From Bacteroidota bacterium (GTDB lineage Bacteria; Bacteroidota; Bacteroidia; Bacteroidales; UBA932): DNA of 5,181 nucleotides. The stretch spans positions 1 through 5,181 of the forward strand of contig JAGDMC010000120.1 in the NCBI GenBank assembly GCA_017860395.1, in the 5' to 3' direction. Positions 1 through 5,181 of this stretch are shown in pieces. The stretch's first letter is position 1. Every line of letters begins with the position of its first letter. The translations under genes and the position numbers were made by a program. The notes under the pieces are model-generated. The model ran no database searches. It was given only the letters and a program-made list of their open reading frames with translations, and was not told where the DNA came from.

Positions 1-1893
1 GAAGAGGATGTCCGGCTTCATACCCCGCATTTTATGGAGGTAAAGAAGCTCTTCACTCATTATGAGTTTACATCTCTTTTAAGGCAGATTCCTCAACTCG
101 AACAGATTTTCATTACAGATGAGATGATGTCGGATATATCTGTCCGCGAACCGGAAGCAGTAAAAGCTAAACAAGTTGAGTACAGGATATCCTCGTTGCA
201 GGAGGTTCTTACAGCTGCTCTGGAAAGCAAACAAATTGCGATAATGGCCGATGCAGGCAATATTTTTGTCTTTTCGGACGGGCTTGTCTCTTTCACCAGC
301 AAAGACAATCTTTTACCGCTTAAGGAGATAATAGAGAATGACGAAATTCTCAAATGCGGCTACGATTTAAAATGGGCAATAAACCTTTTCCGGGATTTCT
401 CGGTGCAAATGAAAGGTTATCTTGCAGATATAGAGCTCATGCACTATCTTATAATGCCGGAGCGGTCACATAAACTGGAAATTCTTTCACAGTCCTATCT
501 GTCAGTTGATGTCGAAAGCCATAAGGAGATGGTACAGGCGGATCTTTTTTCCATGCAGGCTTCGTCTGATGACAAAATTGAAACGGACCAGATTGCAACA
601 CGTATCTCCGTTTTAATCCCTTTATATGAAAAGCTCAAAAGCGAACTCGAACGAGAAGAGCTTCTTTCTCTGTATGAAAGTACAGAAATGCCTCTGCTTT
701 ATGTTCTGGCCGATATGGAGTATACCGGAGTAAAAGTAGACGAGGAAATGCTAAAAGATTACGGGCGTGTACTAAGCGGGGAACTGGAAGCCATAGAAGC
801 TTCTGTACGCGAGATGGCATCCGACAATACTCTCAACCTCTCCTCGCCAAAACAGCTTGGAGTTATTTTATACGAAAAGCTGAAACTATTGCCAAAGGAT
901 AAAAAAAGCAGCAGCAAAAGCCTTTCCACCGACGAAGAAACACTTTCGGAAATAATAAACGACCATCCTATTGTAGCTCAAATACTTGAATACAGGAATA
1001 TTAAAAAACTCCTGTCCACTTATATTGAGCCACTCCCCTTTCTCATTTCACGCAAAACAGGCAAGATTCACACAACATACAATCAGGCTCTCACTGCTAC
1101 CGGAAGGCTCAGCTCAATTAAGCCAAACCTGCAGAACATACCAATCCGCACAGAAAGAGGCAGAGAGATCCGAAAAGCATTTATTCCGTCCAGCCCCGGT
1201 GGTGTCATTATGTCTGCAGACTATTCTCAGATTGAGCTCCGCCTCATGGCACACATGAGTCAGGATAAGGATTTCATTGATGCATTTCTGGCAGGAAAAG
1301 ACATTCACTCTGCAACTGCTTCTAAAATATTTGGTATTCCCGAAGAGCAGCTTACCCGTGAACAGAGAAACCGGGCCAAGGTTGCCAATTTTGGCATAAT
1401 ATACGGCATCTCTGCATTCGGTCTCTCCCAAAGGCTCAATATCCCTAGGGGCGACTCAAAACAACTCATTGAGGATTATTTCAGAAATTATCCCGGCGTT
1501 AAAGACTACATCTCCGGGATGATAGAACTGGCAAAGAAAAATGGGTTCGTAACTACTATATACGGTAGAAAAAGATATCTCCCGGACATAGCATCCAGGA
1601 ATCCTGTCGTAAGGGGACTTGCAGAGAGAAATGCAGTAAACGCTCCTATCCAGGGAAGTGCCGCAGATATAATCAAGATTGCAATGGTGCATCTTTTTGA
1701 CCGGCTTAAAGAGGAGGGCATAAAGAGCAAAATGGTCCTTCAGGTACATGACGAACTTGTTTTTGATGTTTTGCCGGAAGAGAAGGACAGACTTTCTTTT
1801 ATAGTTAAAAACGAAATGGAGTCTGTTGCAAAACTTTCTGTCCCTTTAACCGTTGAATGTCAATATGGAGAAAACTGGCTCGAAGCACATTAA
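1..1893 (+). CDS. polA: DNA polymerase I, 5'-truncated by the window edge
   Basis: Family A DNA polymerase, which fills gaps and removes primers in replication and repair. The reading frame is open from base 1, so the ATG at 34 is internal; 630 residues are visible against roughly 900-950 for the family, and the missing part should be the 5' nuclease domain. Residues 1-27 resemble the linker after that domain. Residues about 60-215 are the 3'-5' exonuclease-like domain, and about 216-630 the polymerase domain. Polymerase motifs are intact: TATGRLSS (from residue 363), motif A DYSQIELR (Asp407), motif B RNRAKVANFGIIYG (Arg456, Lys460, Phe464, Tyr468) and motif C QVHDELVFDV (Asp584, Glu585). 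Spacing between motifs A, B and C equals that of E. coli Pol I. The exonuclease domain lacks the DxE motif, with IAIMADAGN in its place, so proofreading is probably absent (inference). The 3' end overlaps the sigma factor gene by 29 bp. Family identity is certain. Confidence 0.98.
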   Translation, partial: EEDVRLHTPHFMEVKKLFTHYEFTSLLRQIPQLEQIFITDEMMSDISVREPEAVKAKQVEYRISSLQEVLTAALESKQIAIMADAGNIFVFSDGLVSFTSKDNLLPLKEIIENDEILKCGYDLKWAINLFRDFSVQMKGYLADIELMHYLIMPERSHKLEILSQSYLSVDVESHKEMVQADLFSMQASSDDKIETDQIATRISVLIPLYEKLKSELEREELLSLYESTEMPLLYVLADMEYTGVKVDEEMLKDYGRVLSGELEAIEASVREMASDNTLNLSSPKQLGVILYEKLKLLPKDKKSSSKSLSTDEETLSEIINDHPIVAQILEYRNIKKLLSTYIEPLPFLISRKTGKIHTTYNQALTATGRLSSIKPNLQNIPIRTERGREIRKAFIPSSPGGVIMSADYSQIELRLMAHMSQDKDFIDAFLAGKDIHSATASKIFGIPEEQLTREQRNRAKVANFGIIYGISAFGLSQRLNIPRGDSKQLIEDYFRNYPGVKDYISGMIELAKKNGFVTTIYGRKRYLPDIASRNPVVRGLAERNAVNAPIQGSAADIIKIAMVHLFDRLKEEGIKSKMVLQVHDELVFDVLPEEKDRLSFIVKNEMESVAKLSVPLTVECQYGENWLEAH

Positions 1894-2461
1894 AAAAATA
1901 TCAGACAAATCACTTGTCGAACAGGCGCTTCAAAAAAGAGAGGAGGCATACTCCGCCATTGTGTCCCGGTACCAGGAGAGAGTAACCAAGTATATACTTC
2001 TGCTGGTTTCCAATAACGACGATGCAAAGGATATATCTCAGGAGACGTTTGAAAAAGCATTTGGTATGCTTCACAGTTATGACCCTCAGTACGCTTTTTC
2101 CACATGGCTGTTCACAATTGCAAAAAACTGCTGTATTGACTTTTTGCGCAAACAACGTTTAAATGTCCGTTCAATAGAGACAATGACAAATTCCGACGAC
2201 CCAGGGGGAAGGTCCTCATCTGTACCGAGCCCGGAAGAGAATTTCATTTTTGAACAGGAGATAGACAAACTTAAGAGGCACATTGAAAAGCTGCCTGAGC
2301 GATACAGAGAAGTGGCTGAATTGAGATTTCTTCACGAATATGCCTATGAAGAGATTGCAAAAGAGTTAAATTTGCCGCTTGGAACAATAAAGACCCGCAT
2401 AAGAAGGGCAAAAGAACACCTTATAAAAGATGGAAAATTTAATCTATACATACTTTCCTGA
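1865..2461 (+). CDS. ECF-type RNA polymerase sigma factor (sigma-70 family)
   Basis: Encodes a 198-residue alternative sigma factor that would direct core RNA polymerase to a promoter subset. Numbering from the ATG at 1865, region sigma2 spans about residues 25-100 and contains DAKDISQETFEKAF followed by FSTWLFTIAKNCCIDFLRKQR-like sequence, typical of region 2. A polar linker with a PSPEE segment follows, then sigma4 at about residues 138-190, with LPERYREVAELRF and the helix-turn-helix YEEIAKELNLPLGTIKTRIRRAK. Only sigma2 and sigma4 are present, which defines the ECF architecture. An in-frame TTG at 1853 would add four residues; I prefer ATG, and no clear ribosome binding site decides it. 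It overlaps polA by 29 bp and rsmG by 32 bp. No anti-sigma gene (short membrane protein or zinc-binding anti-sigma) is adjacent, so control may be through expression level or a partner elsewhere. The target regulon cannot be read from the sequence. Confidence 0.93.
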   Translation: MEKTGSKHIKKISDKSLVEQALQKREEAYSAIVSRYQERVTKYILLLVSNNDDAKDISQETFEKAFGMLHSYDPQYAFSTWLFTIAKNCCIDFLRKQRLNVRSIETMTNSDDPGGRSSSVPSPEENFIFEQEIDKLKRHIEKLPERYREVAELRFLHEYAYEEIAKELNLPLGTIKTRIRRAKEHLIKDGKFNLYILS

Positions 2462-3074
2462 TCTCACAGAAACACAGAAGAGACAGATGTCGGCACTTTT
2501 TCCGCTCTATAGCGAGTGGAATGCAAAAATCAATGTTATTTCAAGAAAAGACATAGACAACTTGTATCTCCACCATGTTTTGCACTCTCTGGCGATTGCC
2601 ATGCTTATTAAATTCCCCGCAGGCTCTAAAGTGCTGGATGTAGGGACAGGAGGCGGGTTTCCCGGAATCCCTCTTGCCATATTGTTTCCGGATGTTTCTT
2701 TTTATCTTTGCGATTCAACCCTGAAGAAAATTAACGTCGTAAAAGAGGTATCATCTTCTCTTGGACTTAAGAACGTGAGAGCAGCGCAAGTCCGTGCAGA
2801 AGAGATTGATGAAAAATTTGATTTTGTAGTATCCAGAGCTGTTGCAGAGTTAAAAAAGTTTCTTCCTTGGGTTTGGAAAAATGTAGAGAGAGGAGAAATT
2901 GCAGGAGTCAAAAAAGGAATCATCTATCTTAAAGGAGGTGAGCTGCTTGAAGAAATTTCGGAGGCTCAGGCTTTATTGAAAATTGCCCCCCAGATGGTAG
3001 GAAAACATGAAATATCCAACTGGTTTAAAGAGCCTTTTTTTGAAGAAAAGAGCATTTTATACATAAAACGGTAG
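2430..3074 (+). CDS. rsmG: 16S rRNA (guanine-527-N7)-methyltransferase RsmG
   Basis: A 214-residue cytoplasmic methyltransferase of the GidB/RsmG family, which uses S-adenosylmethionine to methylate G527 of 16S rRNA; in other bacteria its loss gives low-level streptomycin resistance (family knowledge). The N-terminal helical part carries the family signature YSEWNAKINVISRKD followed by LYLHHVLHSL (about residues 27-55). The SAM-binding Rossmann motif is VLDVGTGGGFPGIPLAILFP (about residues 69-88). It is followed by the family's FDFVVSRAVAELKKFLPW (about residues 130-147) and a late IIYLKGGEL strand. Length is normal. The ATG at 2430 lies inside the last codons of the sigma factor gene, so translation is probably coupled to it. 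No terminator follows the stop codon, and the rpmH promoter begins within 10 bp, so some read-through into rpmH is plausible. Confidence 0.97.
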   Translation: MENLIYTYFPDLTETQKRQMSALFPLYSEWNAKINVISRKDIDNLYLHHVLHSLAIAMLIKFPAGSKVLDVGTGGGFPGIPLAILFPDVSFYLCDSTLKKINVVKEVSSSLGLKNVRAAQVRAEEIDEKFDFVVSRAVAELKKFLPWVWKNVERGEIAGVKKGIIYLKGGELLEEISEAQALLKIAPQMVGKHEISNWFKEPFFEEKSILYIKR

Positions 3075-3081
3075 CATAATA

Positions 3082-3112
3082 TTTGCGATTAAAAACATTT
3101 TATATATCTTTG
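3082..3112 (+). promoter_or_regulatory. Bacteroidota-type promoter of rpmH
   Basis: A TTTG at 3082-3085 (-33 element) is separated by 19 bp from TATCTTTG at 3105-3112, which matches the Bacteroidota -7 consensus TAnnTTTG. Both the element sequences and the spacing fit the primary sigma factor of this phylum. Transcription should start a few bases after 3112, giving an AT-rich leader of about 30-35 nt before the rpmH ATG. The leader shows no Shine-Dalgarno sequence. Confidence 0.85.
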
Positions 3113-3151
3113 CACTCCATTTTGCGAAACAAATAATAAGTTAAATATATC

Positions 3152-3304
3152 ATGAAACGCACTTTTCAACCATCATTACGCAAGCGTCGCAACAAACACG
3201 GGTTCCGCGAGCGCATGTCAACACCTAACGGGCGTCGCGTATTAGCAGCTCGTCGTCGTCGCGGACGCAAAAAATTGACAGTATCTTCTGAAGATCGTTT
3301 CTAG
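3152..3304 (+). CDS. rpmH: 50S ribosomal protein L34
   Basis: A 50-residue, extremely basic protein of the large ribosomal subunit. It starts [20 protein letters not shown], continues [21 protein letters not shown], and ends LTVSSEDRF. The MKRT(F/Y)QPS start, the HGFR.RM sequence and the NGR.VLA.RR.(R/K)GR core are diagnostic for L34. The length is slightly above the usual 44-47 residues because of a short C-terminal tail after the GRKKLTVS segment, as in other Bacteroidota (family recollection). It has its own promoter upstream and an intrinsic terminator 26 bp after the stop codon, so it can be made as a single-gene transcript. It is not next to rnpA or dnaA, unlike the arrangement in many other phyla. 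Confidence 0.98.
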   Translation: MKRTFQPSLRKRRNKHGFRERMSTPNGRRVLAARRRRGRKKLTVSSEDRF

Positions 3305-3330
3305 TCCGTTTTAAAATACAGTTTCAAATA

Positions 3331-3361
3331 GGCTGACCTTAATGAAGGTTGGCCTTTTTTT
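3331..3361 (+). terminator. Rho-independent terminator of rpmH
   Basis: The arms GGCTGACCTT (3331-3340) and AAGGTTGGCC (3345-3354) pair along all ten positions, with two G-U pairs, around the 4-nt loop AATG. A run of seven T residues (3355-3361) follows immediately. This is a canonical intrinsic terminator, placed 26 bp after the rpmH stop codon. Confidence 0.94.
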
Positions 3362-3411
3362 ATTTATTTCCAGTGGAGTGCAAATTGAAACCTTTCTGAT
3401 ATTTATTCACC

Positions 3412-3491
3412 GCCTATTAATTGATTAGAGCTTGTGCGTCCTCGCGTCGCTTCGCTTGTTCCGGCCGAATCGCCATAATCAATTAATAGGC
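3412..3491 (-). repeat. Hairpin element copy 1 (16-bp perfect stem, 48-nt loop)
   Basis: The arms GCCTATTAATTGATTA (3412-3427) and TAATCAATTAATAGGC (3476-3491) are perfectly complementary. The 48-nt loop (3428-3475), read on the - strand, contains CGATTCGGCCGGAAC and, further on, GCGAGGACGCACAAGC; copy 2 carries both on the + strand. The loop is GC-rich although the stem is AT-rich, unlike an ordinary terminator, and no T-run follows. It lies 50 bp downstream of the rpmH terminator. The strand assigned is only a convention, chosen so that the two copies read alike. Confidence 0.88.
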
Positions 3492-3622
3492 ATATGAGAA
3501 GAACACCTGAATCAAAATTACAATCAGAAATGCTTGACTTTCAATCAATAAAAAAGTACTCTCGCAATTATATGGAACTTGAAGTTGTAGGTTTTCAATA
3601 ATAATTTTTGTTCAACCAGCAA

Positions 3623-3693
3623 CAACTTCCGCCGAAGGCGTATACCTGCGACGCAGGAGCACCTAACTTGCCCCTTCTGTAGGCGGCGAGTTG
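3623..3693. repeat. Imperfect hairpin with nested mini-hairpins
   Basis: CAACTTCCGCC (3623-3633) can pair with GGCGGCGAGTTG (3682-3693) if one or two bases bulge, and GAAGG (3634-3638) can pair with CCTTC (3673-3677) further in. The loop holds CCTGC-GAC-GCAGG (3645-3657), and CGCC-GAA-GGCG (3630-3640) is an alternative short hairpin. The inner sequence GCGACGCAGGAGCACC faintly resembles the loop core of the two large hairpins, so this may be a decayed third copy. That is an inference; the pairing itself is seen but much weaker than in the flanking elements. Confidence 0.4.
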
Positions 3694-3720
3694 AAAATCT
3701 TATTGCATAAACATTACATT

Positions 3721-3801
3721 GCCACCTGATTGATGAGGACGATTTGGCCGGAACGGAGTGAAACGCAGCGAGGACGCACAAGCCCTCATCAATCAGGTGG
3801 C
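3721..3801 (+). repeat. Hairpin element copy 2 (18-bp perfect stem, 45-nt loop)
   Basis: The arms GCCACCTGATTGATGAGG (3721-3738) and CCTCATCAATCAGGTGGC (3784-3801) are perfectly complementary, and about four more pairs extend the base of the stem outward (3717-3720 with 3802-3805, one of them G-U). The 45-nt loop (3739-3783) contains CGATTTGGCCGGAAC and GCGAGGACGCACAAGC, shared with copy 1 in opposite orientation. The element ends about 68 bp before the mqnE -7 element, and no T-run follows on either strand. Confidence 0.88.
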
Positions 3802-3869
3802 AGTGGATAAAAGGCAATAAGAAAAAGCAACCCGACGCCGGCAATTAATCATTTAAGCTCCTTAATTGT

Positions 3870-3877
3870 TATATTTG
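3870..3877 (+). promoter_or_regulatory. Probable -7 promoter element of mqnE
   Basis: TATATTTG matches the Bacteroidota -7 consensus TAnnTTTG and is followed by CACT, exactly as in the rpmH promoter (TTTGCACT in both). The expected -33 TTTG, about 19 bp upstream, is not evident. The element ends 20 bp before the mqnE ATG, so the leader would be only about 13-16 nt. Confidence 0.65.
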
Positions 3878-3897
3878 CACTTTAAAACTAATCATCA

Positions 3898-4947
3898 ATG
3901 ATACATAGAATTGGTTTTGACGAGGCCATGGAACTCTACGAGAGCAAAGACCTTAACTACCTGTCAAAACTTGCAACAGATATAAGAGAAGCCAAAAACG
4001 GCAAAAAAGTATTTTACAACAGGAATTTCCACATCGAGCCAAGCAACATATGCGTGCACAGGTGTAAATTCTGCTCTTACCGCAGAAACGATGCTTCGCA
4101 GCCCGGCGCTTGGTCTATGGAAATTGATGAAGTAAGGGAATACTGCCGCGAAAAATTCAAAAACGGCGAAACAGAAGTTCATATAGTTGGAAGCGTTCAT
4201 CCGGACAGAGACTTCAATTACTATTTAGAGTTAGTTGAAGCGGTACGGGAGGAACTTCCGAAGAGTGTGTCAATCAAGGCCTATTCAGCAGTGGAAATCG
4301 ACGATATGACAAAATCTTCCGGGCTCACTCCTACTGAAGTTCTTAAGGCACTTAAAGAAAAAGGGGTGGATTTGCTTCCCGGCGGCGGAGCAGAGATTTT
4401 TAATCCGGAAATCAGAAAAATAATATGTCCCGACAAGTCCGACGCAAAAAGATGGCTGGAAATTCACAAAGCTGCTCACCAGCTTGGAATGAGAACCAAT
4501 GCAACCATGCTTTTCGGGCACATGGAGACCAGAAAAGACAGAATTGAACATCTTATGGCTCTTCGCGAGCTTCAGGACGAAACAAACGGTTTTGATGCAT
4601 TTATCCCTCTCCTGTTTAAAGCAGCAAACAACACGCTGTCCCACCTGGGAGAAGCGAGCATAATTGAAACGCTCAAGACTTTTGCCATCACCCGAATTGT
4701 ACTGGACAACATACCTCATATCAAGTCATACTGGCCCATGCTTGGTAAAGACCTCTGCCAGCTTTCGCTTCTTTATGGCGCAGACGACATAGACGGAACA
4801 ATAAATGATTCTACCAAGATTTACAGTATGGCAGGGTCAAAAGAGGGGAACCCGCAAATGACAAGCAGCGACCTGGAAAGAATCGCTTCCGAAGCAGGTT
4901 ACGTTGCCGTTGAAAGAGACAGCTTTTACAATGAATTATCAAAATAA
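3898..4947 (+). CDS. mqnE: Aminofutalosine synthase MqnE (radical SAM)
   Basis: A 349-residue radical SAM enzyme of the futalosine pathway to menaquinone. In this family it uses SAM and 3-[(1-carboxyvinyl)oxy]benzoate to form 6-amino-6-deoxyfutalosine in the cytoplasm. The 4Fe-4S ligands are Cys52, Cys56 and Cys59 in CVHRCKFC, preceded by HIEPSNI. MqnE-type motifs follow in order: HIVGSVHPDRDFNYY, LLPGGGAEIFNPEIRK, NATMLFGHMETRKDRIEHL, LRELQDETNGFDAFIPLLF, LDNIPHIKSYWPMLGK and GADDIDGTI. PGGGAEIF and the NATM(L)(F/Y)GH segment favour MqnE over its paralogue MqnC. Length is normal. The ATG follows a short leader with no Shine-Dalgarno sequence. It is preceded by its own -7 element and is not clustered here with other mqn genes; the next gene encodes a PASTA protein. 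Presence of the gene implies menaquinone made from chorismate via futalosine rather than the MenF-MenD route, but the other pathway genes are outside the window. Confidence 0.95.
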   Translation: MIHRIGFDEAMELYESKDLNYLSKLATDIREAKNGKKVFYNRNFHIEPSNICVHRCKFCSYRRNDASQPGAWSMEIDEVREYCREKFKNGETEVHIVGSVHPDRDFNYYLELVEAVREELPKSVSIKAYSAVEIDDMTKSSGLTPTEVLKALKEKGVDLLPGGGAEIFNPEIRKIICPDKSDAKRWLEIHKAAHQLGMRTNATMLFGHMETRKDRIEHLMALRELQDETNGFDAFIPLLFKAANNTLSHLGEASIIETLKTFAITRIVLDNIPHIKSYWPMLGKDLCQLSLLYGADDIDGTINDSTKIYSMAGSKEGNPQMTSSDLERIASEAGYVAVERDSFYNELSK

Positions 4948-4950
4948 TAG

Positions 4951-4958
4951 TACTTTTG
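4951..4958 (+). promoter_or_regulatory. Possible -7 promoter element of the PASTA gene
   Basis: TACTTTTG fits TAnnTTTG and begins three bases after the mqnE stop codon, ending 16 bp before the next ATG. No good -33 TTTG lies at the expected distance, only a TTTT at 4924-4927. If real, the leader would be about 10 nt or less. Co-transcription with mqnE remains possible. Confidence 0.5.
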
Positions 4959-4974
4959 CCTAATAACAAAAACC

Positions 4975-5181
4975 ATGAAAAAATCGCTGACAAACAAAGA
5001 GTGGATGAAACACTGGTTCACCAAAGAACTGCTAAAGACAGCAGCAATCTTTGCCGGGGCACTTATTCTGATAATAATTTTCCTTAATATAATTACCCGG
5101 CATAATTCCGAATTCGAGGTTCCGGATTTCTCCGGGATGAATATTGAGCAGGCAAAGGAAATTGCAGATGATGCAAGTCTT
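4975..5181 (+). CDS. PASTA-domain membrane protein, 3'-truncated by the window edge
   Basis: The first 69 codons are visible and the frame is still open at the last base. The protein begins with a short, mostly basic cytoplasmic segment (MKKSLTNKEWMKHWFTKELLK), followed by one hydrophobic membrane segment at about residues 22-40 (AAIFAGALILIIIFLNII). From about residue 48 it enters what looks like a PASTA domain: VPDFSGMNIEQAKEIADDASL fits the family start, VPd..G....eA...l...gL. PASTA domains bind peptidoglycan-related ligands in several bacteria (family knowledge). The topology therefore suggests an inner-membrane-anchored protein with periplasmic PASTA repeats, and there is no kinase domain before the membrane segment. 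How many repeats follow cannot be seen. The start is the first ATG after the mqnE stop, 27 bp downstream of it. Confidence 0.85.
   Translation, partial: MKKSLTNKEWMKHWFTKELLKTAAIFAGALILIIIFLNIITRHNSEFEVPDFSGMNIEQAKEIADDASL

Larger units (their letters stand above)
3403..3810. repeat. Composite inverted-repeat unit (BIME- or MITE-like), non-coding
   Basis: This 408 bp unit fills most of the 593 bp between rpmH and mqnE. Its two ends are a 12-bp imperfect inverted repeat, TTATTCACCGCC at 3403-3414 and GGCAGTGGATAA at 3799-3810, with 10 of 12 positions matching. They run directly into two large hairpins that are inverted copies of each other (3412-3491 and 3721-3801). The roughly 230 bp between the hairpins hold a third imperfect hairpin, one weak 35-codon open frame (3494-3601) and nothing else I recognise. 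There is no transposase and no clear target-site duplication. It could be a non-autonomous mobile unit, two independent insertions of a palindromic repeat, or a structured RNA locus; the sequence alone does not decide. Confidence 0.6.

Noticed and set aside
986..1258. 90-codon + strand frame inside polA
   Set aside because: It overlaps polymerase motif A in another frame and its translation is low-quality. The polA frame explains this region completely.
1853..1864. TTG at 1853 as start of the sigma factor
   Set aside because: It would add only four residues; the ATG at 1865 is the more usual start codon and leaves the sigma2 region complete. It cannot be excluded.
2931..2940. Strong Shine-Dalgarno-like AAAGGAGGTG inside rsmG
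   Set aside because: It encodes the conserved LKGGE segment of RsmG, no gene starts just downstream, and Bacteroidota make little use of Shine-Dalgarno sites.
3661..3667. ACCTAAC, which fits the RYYYAAC half of an integron attC core
   Set aside because: No matching GTTRRRY partner at the right place, no cassette gene and no integrase; a 7-bp degenerate match is expected by chance.
3412..3801. The large hairpins as ordinary intrinsic terminators
   Set aside because: Neither is followed by a T-run on either strand, their loops are 45-48 nt, and rpmH already has a canonical terminator at 3331-3361.
3403..3810. CRISPR array
   Set aside because: There are only two repeat copies, in opposite orientation and about 230 bp apart, with no regular short spacers.
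3545..3844. 99-codon open frame on the - strand across the rpmH-mqnE spacer
   Set aside because: It runs straight through the right-hand hairpin and the middle hairpin. Its translation is an arbitrary mix rich in Cys, Arg and Leu with no recognisable domain, so it is probably chance.
4285..4719. 144-codon open frame on the - strand inside mqnE
   Set aside because: It is fully antisense to the conserved catalytic part of mqnE and its translation shows no family motif; it is a shadow frame.

Overview
The window looks like a chromosomal housekeeping stretch from a member of the Bacteroidota, probably Bacteroidales-like (inference). The evidence is three gene-proximal matches to the Bacteroidota -7 promoter element TAnnTTTG, the near absence of Shine-Dalgarno sequences before the starts, AT-rich spacers, and protein sequences that read as Bacteroidota versions of conserved families. 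All genes found are on the + strand.

Left part (1-3074): the 3' two thirds of polA (DNA polymerase I, 5' end outside the window), an ECF-type RNA polymerase sigma factor gene, and rsmG (16S rRNA m7G527 methyltransferase). Each overlaps the next by about 30 bp, so they are very probably one transcription unit. The polymerase keeps all its polymerase motifs, but its 3'-5' exonuclease domain has lost recognisable catalytic acidic residues.

Middle (3075-3897): rpmH (ribosomal protein L34, 50 aa) has its own promoter and a textbook intrinsic terminator. After it comes a roughly 540 bp non-coding stretch holding the most unusual structure here. Two 80-81 bp hairpin elements lie in opposite orientation. 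They share a conserved loop core (including an identical 16-mer), but their stems differ at four positions, and each difference is compensated on the other arm. Similarity continues outward into 12-bp outer inverted repeats, so the whole 408 bp reads like a composite BIME- or MITE-like unit, with a third imperfect hairpin in its middle.

Right part (3870-5181): mqnE (aminofutalosine synthase, a radical SAM enzyme of the futalosine route to menaquinone) with a promoter just upstream, then the start of a membrane-anchored PASTA-domain protein that runs off the window. Both have very short predicted leaders.

Functionally this is replication and repair, transcription, ribosome maturation and composition, quinone biosynthesis and probably envelope biology. 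I see no defence system, CRISPR array, tRNA, rRNA or intact transposase. The hairpin pair is the only candidate for something undescribed.
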